Numbered from the stretch's first letter, positions 25,073-34,539 are shown. The stretch: DNA of 64,000 nt from Shinella sp. (GCA_003248775.1 QFQX01000025.1:1-64000); one strand, 5' to 3'. Notes: generated by a model not told the origin, from the letters alone. Numbers and translations are program-made.

Positions 25073-26422
25073 TCAGTTCGTCGCCGTCGTATCGAGCAGC
25101 ATGCTGTCGGAATAGACCCGGTTTCGTCCGTAACGCTTGGCGAAGTAAAGAAACTGGTCGGCAGCGTTCAGGTAGTTGGAGAAATTTTCCAATCCCCCGA
25201 CCTCCGCAATGCCGATCGATGCGGTGACGGAGATATCATTGTCATCCAGAGCCACCTTGAGATCCGCAATATTCTGACGGATCGTCTCGCAGAACTCACT
25301 GGCGGCAACGGAATCGAGACCGGTCAGCAACAGACCGAATTCTTCACCGCCCAATCGGGCCAAAAGATAATCCGTATCCTCGATCAGGGCCTGAAGCTTG
25401 GTTGCCACGGCCTTGAGAACCCGGTCTCCGATTTCATGGCCATAGGTATCGTTGAGTTTCTTGAAATGGTCGATGTCGAACATTGCCATGCTGCAGGGCA
25501 ACCCCTGCTCCAGACAGCTCGCCACCTTGGCCGGTCCCTCATCGAAGAAATGCCGCCGGTTTCTGAGGCCTGTCAGATAGTCGCTGAAGGCGGCGAGCCG
25601 CAACTGCCGAAGTTGTGACAGGGTTTCGACGTTATGGCCGATACGGCACTGCAGTTCTTCGACCACGAAAGGACGATAGACGAAATCATTGGCGCCAGCC
25701 TTGAGGAAGCTCGCCGACAGCAGACGGTCCGCCGAGGACGAGATACCGATGATCCTGAGGCGGTCGGAACCGTGGGCACGGCGAATCCTCCGGGTCAAAT
25801 CGTAACCATCCATGTCAGGCATGTTGTAGTCGGTGATAACCAGTTCGATGCCGGGATGGGCTTCCAGCATGCTCATGGCTTCATTACCGGTCGCAGCCTC
25901 GAAGACCTGGAATTGCTGCAGGCGCAGAAGTTCCGTCAGCATCTGGCGAGCCGAAGCCAGATCATCAACTACCAGCACACGCACATGCCGGTTTGCCAGG
26001 ATCCTGTCGACGGCGGTGATCACCATATCGACCGCACGTTCGTTGTTCTTGATCACATAGTCGGCAACGCCGCGCTCAACCAGCTTTTCACGCATTTCGC
26101 GATTGAAGTCGGCGGTGAACACGACTGCCGGAATGCCCAGTGCCACGACCTCGTCAAGCACCTGTCCGTCGGGAGAGTCGGGCAGTGTCAGATCGACGAC
26201 CGCAACGTCGAAATGGTTGCCGGCGCCAGCGGCCTCCTGGAAGGCTCGCGTCGTCGCGCAATGAGTAACGTTGTAACCCTGCTCCTTTTCGAACCTGTGG
26301 CACAGCAGGGATGCGAAAGTCCGTGAATCCTCTATGACCAGCACGTGTGCCTTTTTCCGATACGGGGATTGATCGACCGGACCCGGGAGGCTGGTGTTGG
26401 CAGATGGGGGCATAGTAGGCAC
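25073..26422 (-). CDS. PleD-like response regulator with GGEEF diguanylate cyclase domain
   Basis: The 449-residue protein has two receiver domains followed by a GGDEF-family domain, the layout of PleD. REC1 (about 25-145) keeps the phospho-acceptor in AVVDLTLPD. REC2 (about 150-270) keeps it in VITDYNMPDMDG, but its usual Lys-Pro is Arg-Pro (YRPF). The cyclase domain has MFDIDHFKKLNDTYGHEIGD and the active motif GGEEF, so c-di-GMP synthesis is likely. The RxxD inhibitory site expected just upstream is absent. It is paralogous to the next gene on the strand. Phosphorylation by a DivJ/PleC-type kinase is plausible but unproven. Confidence 0.92.
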   Translation of the reverse strand: MPTMPPSANTSLPGPVDQSPYRKKAHVLVIEDSRTFASLLCHRFEKEQGYNVTHCATTRAFQEAAGAGNHFDVAVVDLTLPDSPDGQVLDEVVALGIPAVVFTADFNREMREKLVERGVADYVIKNNERAVDMVITAVDRILANRHVRVLVVDDLASARQMLTELLRLQQFQVFEAATGNEAMSMLEAHPGIELVITDYNMPDMDGYDLTRRIRRAHGSDRLRIIGISSSADRLLSASFLKAGANDFVYRPFVVEELQCRIGHNVETLSQLRQLRLAAFSDYLTGLRNRRHFFDEGPAKVASCLEQGLPCSMAMFDIDHFKKLNDTYGHEIGDRVLKAVATKLQALIEDTDYLLARLGGEEFGLLLTGLDSVAASEFCETIRQNIADLKVALDDNDISVTASIGIAEVGGLENFSNYLNAADQFLYFAKRYGRNRVYSDSMLLDTTATN

Positions 26423-26518
26423 TTTCGAAGAAACAAATTAATTCTGAATTTTACGCGCCACGTCTCGCCCCGATCTCAAATATATCCAATCCGACCGGGG
26501 CCAAGATCGCAAACGCGA

Positions 26519-27340
26519 TTATTTTCGCTTCTGCGCCGCTCGGATCTGAACGAGTGTATCGAGATTCTGATTAACGCGGCAGTAGAATTCCTCGTCAATG
26601 AAGGGTCTCAACATGAAATCATTGCCGCCGACCTTGAGGAAACGGGCCGAAAGCAGGCGGTTGTTCGAAGACGAGACGCCGATGATGCGCAACTCGTGGG
26701 AACCACGGGCCGCACGGATGCGCCGGGTCAGTTCGAAACCGTCGATATCGGGCATGTTGTAGTCGGTGACGACCAGACCAATATCCGGATTGGCCTTGAG
26801 GATCTCCAGCGCCTTTGCACCACTGTCTGCAACGCTGACCCGGAAATTGTATCGCTTCAGGCGGCTCGAAAGCAAAGCGCGAGCAGTAGCGCTGTCGTCC
26901 ACGATCAGCACGTGATGCTGATGATTGGTAAGGAAGCGATAGACAGACTCTGCCAGCATCTCCACAGCGAAGATGTTGTCCTTCAGGATGTAGTCGACAA
27001 TATCCTTGGCGAGCAGCTTCTCGCGCATTTCACCCTGAAAGGTGCCGGTAAAGACCACGGTCGGGATGTTGAGATCGACCAGGTACTCCAGCGCTTCGCC
27101 ATTTTCTGCGCCCGGCAGGTTGATATTGGAGATGGCGAGCGTCACGGGTTCCTGCGACAGCTCATTGGCCGCCTGCAGATCTTCGAAGGTGCGGCATATT
27201 TCCGCATTGATGCCGAATAATTCCTTCAGACGCGTTCCGATCATGGAAGTGAACACGTTCGAATCTTCCGCAACGATGATTCGAGCATCAGGAAATGTTT
27301 CTCCGGAATATTGCATTCCGGAAATGCCGAGGAGAGCCAT
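26519..27340 (-). CDS. Double-receiver response regulator without output domain
   Basis: This 273-residue protein is two tandem receiver domains with no effector. REC1 has AEDSNVF but Asn in place of the phospho-acceptor Asp (AISNINLPG against VVDLTLPD in the neighbour), so it should not be phosphorylated there. REC2 is canonical at VVTDYNMPDIDGFEL, with Arg replacing the usual Lys (LRPF). Alignable stretches such as GEMREKLL...DYILKDN and FELTRRIRAARGS show clear common origin with the adjacent GGEEF protein. It may act as an adaptor or phosphate sink for it; this is inference. Confidence 0.9.
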   Translation of the reverse strand: MALLGISGMQYSGETFPDARIIVAEDSNVFTSMIGTRLKELFGINAEICRTFEDLQAANELSQEPVTLAISNINLPGAENGEALEYLVDLNIPTVVFTGTFQGEMREKLLAKDIVDYILKDNIFAVEMLAESVYRFLTNHQHHVLIVDDSATARALLSSRLKRYNFRVSVADSGAKALEILKANPDIGLVVTDYNMPDIDGFELTRRIRAARGSHELRIIGVSSSNNRLLSARFLKVGGNDFMLRPFIDEEFYCRVNQNLDTLVQIRAAQKRK

Positions 27341-27585
27341 GCGCCTTTGACCTTGAGAAACTGTTTTTGAATTGCACTTGGACGACTTGCAGAACGATCA
27401 TGTTCTGGGCAGCGCCATAAAAACATGCAGAGATTAATCCCCAATAAAAAAGGCGCAGAGACTAGGGCACCATTTCTGCGTCTTATCAGGTCTGCGACAG
27501 TTTATCTGAACCAGGATCCGATATTCATGAAGAACGCCCGGCGAAGTAGGCGTTCCACATATTCGGAAATGGCGGGGAGAAGACC

Positions 27586-27864
27586 TCAGCGGATGGTGGC
27601 GGCTCCGTCCTTGATCTCAACGGTTTCTCCGCCCTCCAGACCGACGCGGTCACCATTGGGCAGTGTCACGAAACAACCGGAAGGGCAAATCTTCTCCGAA
27701 GACCCAGCATCGATCGAGACTTCCATACGATTGCCATTTTCCACGATCACAAGAACAACGGCTCCCGAACCGGCATTGGTAACCGTCGCTGCGATGGCAC
27801 CGCTGCTCAGACCGAGCACAAGAAATGTCGCCGCCATGATCTTTTTCATGCCAATGCGGTGCAT
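27586..27864 (-). CDS. Small secreted protein of unknown function
   Basis: The product is 92 residues from the ATG at 27864, which has GAGAGGA about 8 bases upstream. It carries a signal peptide (KKIMAATFLVLGLSSGAIAA) and a short beta-rich mature domain. The mature domain contains VVLVIVENGNRMEVSIDAG, an ICPSGC pair that may form a disulphide, and ends GGETVEIKDGAATIR. No family is recognised. It is same-strand with, and about 100 bases downstream of, the mechanosensitive channel gene. Confidence 0.65.
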   Translation of the reverse strand: MHRIGMKKIMAATFLVLGLSSGAIAATVTNAGSGAVVLVIVENGNRMEVSIDAGSSEKICPSGCFVTLPNGDRVGLEGGETVEIKDGAATIR

Positions 27865-27972
27865 CTGCACCGTCCTCTCGTTGCGCTCCGCCGCACCCGG
27901 GATAGTTTCGGGTTGTGCGAGCAATGCCCCTTTTCTATCGTTTGACCGCTGAATAGAGCCTGAACGCACCGT

Positions 27973-30513
27973 TCATGGCAAGATCTTGTCTTCATCCTCC
28001 TGATCGGGAGTATTGCGACGCTCGCTCTTGTTGCGTCCCCGGCCCTGCACCGCCTTGGCCTCATTCCGGTCGATATGCAGCCGCACATCCTGCTGCGGAT
28101 AGGGGATCTGGATCCCCTCGACCTTGAAGCGCTCGAAAATCGTGATGCGCAAATCGTTCTTGACCGGCAGACCTCCAAGGACATCGGCGACAAAGCCCCG
28201 AAGTTCGAAATCGAGCGAAGACGCGCCAAAACCGTTGAACATGACCACCGGCTCGGGATTGCGCAGTACGCCCGGGTGAGCCGTGGCGATTTCCAGCAGC
28301 AGTTCCATCACACGCCGGGGATCGTTTTCGTAGCTCACCCCCACCGGGATTTCGATACGACCGAGCTTGTTGCGATGTGTCCAGTTCCCGACCGGAGAAT
28401 TGATGAGTTCCGAATTCGGAACGATGATCGATTGCCGCTGGAAGGTCTCGATCTCCGTGGCGCGAACCGAAATGCGCCGAACGAAGCCCTCAGTCGTGCC
28501 CGTCGCCACCCAGTCTCCAACCTTGAACGGTCGCTCGACCAGCAGGATGAGGCCCGAGACGAAGTTCGATACAATGTTCTGGAGACCGAAACCGATACCG
28601 AGGGAAAGGGCGCCGGCTACGAGCGCGAGGCTGGAAAGATCGATCCCCGCAGCCGAAATCCCGATCAGGCCGGCAATCCCGGTTCCAAGGTAGCCGATAC
28701 CGGTCTTGACCGAATTGCGCACACCCGCATCGACCTGCGAACGCGCCATGATGCTGCCATCAAGCCATTTCTGAAGCCAGCGCGTAACGACGAGACCGAC
28801 GCTGAAAAGCAGGATGCCGCCAAGGATACCGACCAGCGATATGCGGATGGTGCCGACATGAATCTCGGTAAAAATATTGTAGAACCAGAGTTGAAGGTCC
28901 TTGGGTTGAAACCCCCAGGAGATCAGGATCAGCGGAATGCCGATGGTCAGCGCAAAGGCATAGATCAGCAGGCCTGCAACCATGCCCGCCTGATCGAGCG
29001 CAATTGCCGAAAGCGAGAATCGCTTTTCGAGATATTTGCCGACCAGCGTTTCGCCAAAGCGGTTGGGCGCGGAAATAGCCTTGCCGGAGAGTATTCCGAT
29101 ATACATCGTGGCGACGACGGCACCCGTCAGGATAATCTGGGTGGCCAGGAAACGCGCCAGACCCACGTAACCGATGACGCTGGCAAGGACGAGGCCGAAG
29201 CCGATCAGCCTCAAAAGTACGGCAAAGGCCTTCGGCCATGGCTTTCCACGCTCGGCCGGATCCCCGCTCGCACTCAGGACGGGCCGCAGGAACGAGACAA
29301 TGAAGATGATGATGCCGACGATCACCGACGACACGAGGCTCTTCATGACGGTAAGGACGACGGGAGAGCTCAGCGCCTCGCTGATCGCACCCAGCACGTA
29401 GTCGAAGCCATTGACAACGGCCATTGCCACCACAGCGATATTGATATCGCGCGCGCCCTTGTTTGAAAGCCGCACGAGACGCCAGCTCGGGGCCTTAGGC
29501 GCGAGAACCGCCCGCGCCAGCATCGAGACGAAGAAGACAAGACCAGCCAGCCCGAAGAGAGCGGAAGCGATCGGCGAAATATCGGACCTCAGCACGCTGA
29601 ATGTATCGAGGAAGAAGAAACTCGCGCCGAGGAAGGCTCCAAGCGCCATTGCCGGCAGGATGGTGGACCAGAAGGCGACGGAAAACCGGCTCATATAGGC
29701 GGGATCCTTGTTGTCAGGATCACGTTTGATCAGCGAACCGAACAACCGGTACTCCACATAGAGCATTACCAGCGCCAGCGACAGCGACAGCATCACCGCC
29801 ATGCCGAACGGTACGCGCTTGAACTTCCAGATAAAGGAAGACCAGCTTGAGATGGTCCGTCCGAAACGGCTGATTTCATTGGAGAACGAGCTCAAGGCAT
29901 CGTCGAAGACCTCGCCCGAAATCTCAGTATGCTCGAAGAGCTGGTCGGCGAACAATCGGCGGCGGATATCGGTGATCGCATTCGAGAGGTTCGTGCCACG
30001 GATCGAAAGATCTTCCGCCTGCCCCGTCAACGTGTTGATCTGCAGGCGCTCGGCATTCAGCTTGTTGCGCTCCTCCGTGATCTCCGACGCTTCGGCGGGT
30101 TGGCCCTCCTTGGGCGCGTCACCGAGCTGGGTGAGCCGCGTCGTCACGTCGTTCAGGCGCGGCCGAAGCTGGACGGAAATCTGCAGGAGGTCGCGGGAAA
30201 GATTGTCCACCTGCGCCTTGATGTCGACCAAAGCAGAATCGTCAGTCTTCTTTGCCTCGACCTGCGCCTCCAGATTATCGAGTCGCGCCTGCGTCTCCTC
30301 AATCTTCGTCGCGGCATTGCCCATAACGTCGTCGCGCTGCAACAGGTTGTCCTGCGCCAGAACCTGTCCGCCAGAACCCGACAGAAAAGCCGGAACGAGG
30401 GCAAGCAGGGCGACAATGGCAAACGGTGAGAGGCGGCGGCAAATACGGAACAAGGTAGATTTCCTGGGTGGACCTGTGCGATTTGCGCGGACAATAGTTT
30501 CAGTTTCGGTCAA
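27973..30513 (-). CDS. MscS-family mechanosensitive channel with DUF3772 domain
   Basis: The 846-residue protein has a signal-like N terminus, a periplasmic coiled-coil region with DUF3772 character (about 55-230), around ten membrane helices, and a C-terminal MscS core. The pore helix and beta domain read SLGIGFGLQNIVSNFVSGLI and VERPFKVGDWV, followed by IEIPVGVSYENDPRRV. It should open under membrane tension to release solutes on osmotic downshift. The start is TTG at 30513 without a strong ribosome site, so a slightly shorter N terminus is possible. Confidence 0.92.
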   Translation of the reverse strand: MTETETIVRANRTGPPRKSTLFRICRRLSPFAIVALLALVPAFLSGSGGQVLAQDNLLQRDDVMGNAATKIEETQARLDNLEAQVEAKKTDDSALVDIKAQVDNLSRDLLQISVQLRPRLNDVTTRLTQLGDAPKEGQPAEASEITEERNKLNAERLQINTLTGQAEDLSIRGTNLSNAITDIRRRLFADQLFEHTEISGEVFDDALSSFSNEISRFGRTISSWSSFIWKFKRVPFGMAVMLSLSLALVMLYVEYRLFGSLIKRDPDNKDPAYMSRFSVAFWSTILPAMALGAFLGASFFFLDTFSVLRSDISPIASALFGLAGLVFFVSMLARAVLAPKAPSWRLVRLSNKGARDINIAVVAMAVVNGFDYVLGAISEALSSPVVLTVMKSLVSSVIVGIIIFIVSFLRPVLSASGDPAERGKPWPKAFAVLLRLIGFGLVLASVIGYVGLARFLATQIILTGAVVATMYIGILSGKAISAPNRFGETLVGKYLEKRFSLSAIALDQAGMVAGLLIYAFALTIGIPLILISWGFQPKDLQLWFYNIFTEIHVGTIRISLVGILGGILLFSVGLVVTRWLQKWLDGSIMARSQVDAGVRNSVKTGIGYLGTGIAGLIGISAAGIDLSSLALVAGALSLGIGFGLQNIVSNFVSGLILLVERPFKVGDWVATGTTEGFVRRISVRATEIETFQRQSIIVPNSELINSPVGNWTHRNKLGRIEIPVGVSYENDPRRVMELLLEIATAHPGVLRNPEPVVMFNGFGASSLDFELRGFVADVLGGLPVKNDLRITIFERFKVEGIQIPYPQQDVRLHIDRNEAKAVQGRGRNKSERRNTPDQEDEDKILP

Positions 30514-30547
30514 AAGAAAGAACGGTAAAACGATCGCGCAAAACGAA

Positions 30548-30580
30548 ATGCCGGCCCTGCTTCGTTCACGGGACCGGCAT
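30548..30580 (-). terminator. Probable terminator after hutX
   Basis: ATGCCGG (30548-30554) pairs with CCGGCAT (30574-30580), with partial extension of the stem inward. On the minus strand it is followed by TTTCGTTTTGC. It lies between the end of hutX and the start of the channel gene. Confidence 0.55.
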
Positions 30581-30606
30581 GGAGTTCATCCAGATTTTCA
30601 GAGCGA

Positions 30607-31131
30607 TCAGGTAGCCGCGATCTTCGCCCGAAGCTCTTCGAAACGCTGCAACTGCTCGCCGATCAGCGCCCTTTCGGCGTCGCGCCGGACAAAGACCTTG
30701 AACATCGCCCTGCCCTCGCCGTTCATGAACCAGACTGAACAGGACCGACGGCCATGGAAACCGCGATCGACAAAGGCGATCGACGTACAGCGTTCCTTGC
30801 GGATATGACCGCCAATCGGGCTGTCGCCATGGATGTTGAACCAGCCGTGACCTTCGCTGCCAGCCGGAAGGCTGCCCTCGACTTCAAGCACGATATCCTC
30901 GGTGTGTACGATCAGCAGAACGTCGCCCCAGCCGGTCAGGTCCGTCCAGACGCTGTCCCAGCGATCAGCCGGCGCAAGCACTGCAGCGCCTTCCGGAAGG
31001 ACGGCCAGCACATCCGCAGGTGTTACCCCAGCGGTTGCGGCAATAGCCTCGACCACACCATCGGGTTTTTCGGCAAGGGCGGCACGCGCCCGTTCAGCCC
31101 GTTCTGCCATGGAATTCAGCGCTCCATCCAT
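30607..31131 (-). CDS. hutX: Heme utilization cytosolic carrier HutX/HugX-type
   Basis: The 174-residue protein matches HutX/HugX heme-binding proteins in length and in segments such as GWGDVLLIVHTEDIVLEVEG, GHGWFNIHGDSPIGGHI and SIAFVDRGFHGRRSC. These proteins bind heme after import and pass it to degradation enzymes. ATG 31131 is preferred; an upstream in-frame start at 31182 would run into hmuQ. It follows hmuQ by 7 bases, so they form one operon divergent from hmuTUV. Confidence 0.85.
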   Translation of the reverse strand: MDGALNSMAERAERARAALAEKPDGVVEAIAATAGVTPADVLAVLPEGAAVLAPADRWDSVWTDLTGWGDVLLIVHTEDIVLEVEGSLPAGSEGHGWFNIHGDSPIGGHIRKERCTSIAFVDRGFHGRRSCSVWFMNGEGRAMFKVFVRRDAERALIGEQLQRFEELRAKIAAT

Positions 31132-31138
31132 GTCAGCC

Positions 31139-31483
31139 TCAGGCAGCCTCGGCGTCGGCGCGCTTGCCTTCGCGATCTTCATGGATGATCACTTCAAAAC
31201 CTTCGAAATGCGGTCCGGAAAGATACTGCACCTTGCTTTCGCCTGCGCGCGCATGAGCGGAACGGAACTGCTCGGACTTGGTCCATGCGGTGAACGCTTC
31301 CTGGCTTTCCCAGACGGTGTGGGAAGCATAAAGCGTATGATCTTGCGCTTTCGGTCCCTTTAGCATGTGGAACTCGATGTAGCCCGGCAGTTCGGCAAGA
31401 CGGCCCTGGCGGGAACGCCACTGTGCTTCAAACGCTTCTTCGAAACCCGGAAGAACCCGGAAACGGTTCATGGCAATGTACAT
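31139..31483 (-). CDS. hmuQ: Heme-degrading monooxygenase HmuQ (IsdG-like)
   Basis: The 114-residue product is a small ferredoxin-like ABM-fold protein starting MYIAMNRFRVLPG, with EFHMLKGPKAQDHTLYASHT and WTKSEQFRSAHARA; the last His is a candidate heme ligand. HmuQ of Bradyrhizobium is an IsdG relative that opens heme to biliverdin and releases iron. AAGGGA precedes the ATG at 31483. Location beside hutX and opposite hmuTUV supports heme-iron use. Confidence 0.88.
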   Translation of the reverse strand: MYIAMNRFRVLPGFEEAFEAQWRSRQGRLAELPGYIEFHMLKGPKAQDHTLYASHTVWESQEAFTAWTKSEQFRSAHARAGESKVQYLSGPHFEGFEVIIHEDREGKRADAEAA

Positions 31484-31589
31484 AGGCAAATCCCTTCTTC
31501 GTCCGGGCGGCCAACCCACAAAGGCTTGCCGCCAGCCCCTCAATTGAAAATCGGTGCGGAACATTGCCACCCGATCTGTTGCCTTCCTA

Positions 31590-31613
31590 TTGAAACTTTC
31601 ATATAAAAGTCAA
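31590..31613. promoter_or_regulatory. Dyad in the divergent heme-locus promoter
   Basis: ACTTT-CATATA-AAAGT is a perfect inverted repeat, flanked by TTGA on the left and TCAA on the right, in the region between hmuQ and hmuT. It could be a binding site for an iron or heme regulator. It does not clearly match the RirA iron-responsive box or an Irr element, so the protein is not named. Confidence 0.4.
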
Positions 31614-31718
31614 GTTAAATGTCGCTACGCAAGCGACTGCTTTCGCTCGCAATTCGGCCTGCTGCATCAGCCGGTTTGTTCGCAACTGAAACCGGAATCA
31701 GAGTTACAGGATATTGAA

Positions 31719-32630
31719 ATGACTGATTTTTTCATGTCGCTCGCCGCTGTCTCGCGTCGCCTAGCGACAACCGTTTTCCTGCTTGCCACGGGTACAGCCG
31801 CAGCACTTGCCCAGTCTCCGGCCAGCGATGCAAAGCGGATCGTCTCGGTCGGCGGGACCGCCACGGAAATCATTTATGCGCTCGGTCAGGGTGACCGCCT
31901 TGTCGCCGTCGATACGACAAGCACCTATCCCGCCGATACCGCCAACAAGGCGAGCGTCGGTTACATGCGTCAACTCTCCGCCGAGGGTGTGCTTTCGCAG
32001 AAGGCGGATCTTATCGTGATGGAGGCCGGTTCAGGCCCGGCTGACGCCATCTCGATCCTGAAGGCGAGCGGCGTTCCCATCGCCACCATACCGACCCCAC
32101 CGGAAGCCTCGGAAATCGGCAACAAGATCCGCGCCGTCGGTGCAGCCATTGGCAAGGAAGACGACGCCGAAAAGCTCGCGATCGACGTCGAAGCCAAACT
32201 CAAGACGCTCGAAACCGAGATTTCCGCACTGCCAGCCCCCCGCAAGCGGGTGCTGTTCGCCCTGTCTCTCGCCAATGGTCGTGTGATGGCAGCAGGCAGC
32301 CACACGACCGCCGATGCCATCATCGGGCTTGCGGGAGGCGTCAACGCGGTCTCTGACGTGCAGGGCTACAAACCTCTCAGCGACGAAGCTGTCATTGCCG
32401 CCAAGCCCGACATCATCCTCGTCATGAATGGGGGCGCGATGCACATGACAGCAGAACAGGCCTTCGCCCTGCCCGCTTTGCAGGCAACGCCTGCCGGTGC
32501 GAACAAGGCGTTCATCGCCATGGATGGCCTCTACCTGCTCGGCCTTGGCCCGAGAACGGCAGAAGCCGCGCATGACCTCGCAACGCAACTCTACCCCGGC
32601 GCCGTCAAGTCAACGGAGAGCAAGCCATGA
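31719..32630 (+). CDS. hmuT: Heme ABC transporter, periplasmic binding protein
   Basis: The 303-residue product has a signal peptide ending near AAALA and a class III (helical hinge) binding-protein fold: RIVSVGGTATEIIYALGQGDRLVAVD and TSTYPADTANKASVGYMRQLSAEG, where the Tyr is a known heme ligand in HmuT/ShuT. GAMHMTAEQAFALPALQ lies in the C lobe. ATG 31719 has ACAGGAT upstream. It overlaps hmuU by ATGA and captures heme after a TonB receptor, which is not in this window. Confidence 0.93.
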   Translation: MTDFFMSLAAVSRRLATTVFLLATGTAAALAQSPASDAKRIVSVGGTATEIIYALGQGDRLVAVDTTSTYPADTANKASVGYMRQLSAEGVLSQKADLIVMEAGSGPADAISILKASGVPIATIPTPPEASEIGNKIRAVGAAIGKEDDAEKLAIDVEAKLKTLETEISALPAPRKRVLFALSLANGRVMAAGSHTTADAIIGLAGGVNAVSDVQGYKPLSDEAVIAAKPDIILVMNGGAMHMTAEQAFALPALQATPAGANKAFIAMDGLYLLGLGPRTAEAAHDLATQLYPGAVKSTESKP

Positions 32631-33724
32631 ACGCGATGGCGACCTTCGTTGCAAAAACGGCAGGGCCGACCGTTCCCGGTGACCGTTCCGCCTCCGGCGT
32701 CATCGTCGTCGCCTTGCTGTTGATCCTGCTTGCCGCAAGCGTGTTCGCATCCCTTGTCACAGGCCCGACGGGTGTCGGCCTGCCGGACCTCATCGCTTAT
32801 TTTTCCGGGCGAAGCGCCGAGATGTCGCCGCAGGACCTTGCGATCATGGAAGCCGTACGCCTCCCGCGAACCGCGCTCGGCATTCTCGTGGGCGCGGGAT
32901 TGGGCGTCTCCGGGGCAATGATGCAGGGGTTGTTCCGAAACCCCCTTGCCGATCCCGGCATCGTGGGCGTGACATCGGGCGCGGCATTCGCCGCCGTCTG
33001 CGCCATCGTATTGGGAGGCACGGTGCTCGCACCGGTGCAGGCGCTTCTCGGCAATCAATTCCTGCCGATCATGGCGTTTGCCGGCGGGCTCGCCAACACC
33101 TTCCTCCTCTACGCCATCGCCACCCGCAACGGCCAGACCTCCACCACGGCCCTCATCCTTTCGGGGATCGCCATCGGCGCTATGAGTGCAGCCGCGACCG
33201 GCCTGCTGATCTTCATCGCCGACGACCGGGCGCTGCGTGACATCACCTTCTGGTCGCTGGGATCGCTGGGCGGCGCTACCTACGCCAAGATCCTGGCAAT
33301 CCTGCCCTTCATTCTCTTCGTGCTCGTCATCATTCCCTTCGTTGCCCGCGGCCTCGATGCGCTGGTGCTCGGCGATGCGGCAGCCTTCCACATGGGCATT
33401 CCCGTGCAACGCCTGAAACGCTGGTCCATCGTCGCCGTCGCTGCTGCCTGTGGCGCAACGGTCGCCGTTGCCGGCTCCATCTCCTTTGTCGGCATCGTCG
33501 TGCCACACCTGCTGCGCCTCGCCATCGGCCCGTCGCACCGATTCCTGATGCCCGCATCGGCTATCGGGGGATCTGCCCTCCTACTCTTCGCCGACAGCAT
33601 CGCCAGAACCGTCGCAGCACCCGCAGAATTGCCTATCGGCATCATCACGGCGATCCTCGGAGCCCCGGTCTTCCTCTTCCTGCTGCTCGGCCGCAGCGGG
33701 CGTGCAGCCATGGATGGCCTCTGA
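32627..33724 (+). CDS. hmuU: Heme ABC transporter permease
   Basis: This 365-residue BtuC/FecCD-type permease has about ten membrane helices. Diagnostic stretches are AVRLPRTALGILVGAGLGVSGAMMQ (shown here as VRLPRTALGILVGAGLGVSG), NPLADPGIVGVTSGA and FVGIVVPHLLRLAIGPSHR. It forms a homodimer in the inner membrane and works with HmuT and HmuV. Its stop overlaps the hmuV start (TGATG). Confidence 0.94.
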   Translation: MNAMATFVAKTAGPTVPGDRSASGVIVVALLLILLAASVFASLVTGPTGVGLPDLIAYFSGRSAEMSPQDLAIMEAVRLPRTALGILVGAGLGVSGAMMQGLFRNPLADPGIVGVTSGAAFAAVCAIVLGGTVLAPVQALLGNQFLPIMAFAGGLANTFLLYAIATRNGQTSTTALILSGIAIGAMSAAATGLLIFIADDRALRDITFWSLGSLGGATYAKILAILPFILFVLVIIPFVARGLDALVLGDAAAFHMGIPVQRLKRWSIVAVAAACGATVAVAGSISFVGIVVPHLLRLAIGPSHRFLMPASAIGGSALLLFADSIARTVAAPAELPIGIITAILGAPVFLFLLLGRSGRAAMDGL

Positions 33725-34515
33725 TGATCGCAGCCACCAATGTCTCCATCCGTCGCTCCGGCCGCCTCCTGATCGACAGGATCAACCTTGCCGTGACGCC
33801 CGGCAGCTTTACCGCCGTCATCGGGCCGAACGGCGCCGGCAAGTCGACGTTGATGAAGGTCCTGTCGGGCGAAATGCCGCCGGACGAAGGCTTCGTCAAT
33901 TGTAATGGCCGCGACCTCAGGCAACTCTCGCCGATCGAACTCGCCGCAGAGCGCGCCGTGCTGCCGCAATCCACGGTACTGTCCTTCCCGTTCACGGCAT
34001 TGGAAGTGGCTCGCATGGGCGCTGTCGCCTACGGCGATCCTGATCCCGCCAATTCGGCGCGTCGCGCACTGGCCCGAGTCGGGCTGGAGGGCTTCGAGGC
34101 GCGCGCTTACAACGCGCTTTCAGGCGGCGAGCAGCAGCGCGTGCAGTTCGCCCGCGTGCTCGCCCAGGTGCCGTCTGCGGTGGAGAATGGCAAGGCCCGA
34201 GCGCTCTTCCTCGACGAGCCGACATCGAGCCTGGACATCGGGCACCAGATCGCCGTTCTGGAAATCGCCCGCGACTTCGCGAGAGACGGCGGCGCGGTGT
34301 TGGCAATCCTGCACGACCTCAACCTCGCCGCCGAATTCGCCGACGATCTTGTGGTTCTCAGCCATGGTCGCATGGTGGCCCGGGGACGTCCGTCTGAGAC
34401 ACTTCGTGACGACGTGGTAAGCGAGGTCTACGGCATCAGGGGGGCCGTGGGCCGGATACCAAACGAGCGAATACCTTTCGTTCTGCCGCAGTCCCGAATC
34501 AGCCAAATTGAGTAA
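33724..34515 (+). CDS. hmuV: Heme ABC transporter ATP-binding protein
   Basis: The 263-residue ATPase contains Walker A GPNGAGKST, signature LSGGEQQRVQFARVLAQ, Walker B ALFLDEPTSSLD and the switch His ILHDLNLAAEFADD, all intact. It powers heme import through HmuU. It is the last gene of hmuTUV. Confidence 0.94.
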   Translation: MIAATNVSIRRSGRLLIDRINLAVTPGSFTAVIGPNGAGKSTLMKVLSGEMPPDEGFVNCNGRDLRQLSPIELAAERAVLPQSTVLSFPFTALEVARMGAVAYGDPDPANSARRALARVGLEGFEARAYNALSGGEQQRVQFARVLAQVPSAVENGKARALFLDEPTSSLDIGHQIAVLEIARDFARDGGAVLAILHDLNLAAEFADDLVVLSHGRMVARGRPSETLRDDVVSEVYGIRGAVGRIPNERIPFVLPQSRISQIE

Positions 34516-34530
34516 AGCCGGCTAACGGAG

Positions 34531-34539
34531 TTATCCACA
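34531..34539 (+). other. Isolated consensus DnaA box
   Basis: TTATCCACA matches the DnaA-box consensus and is followed by a weaker TTTCCACAG. It lies 16 bases after hmuV. A single box can occur by chance, and no AT-rich unwinding element or replication gene is nearby. Confidence 0.3.
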
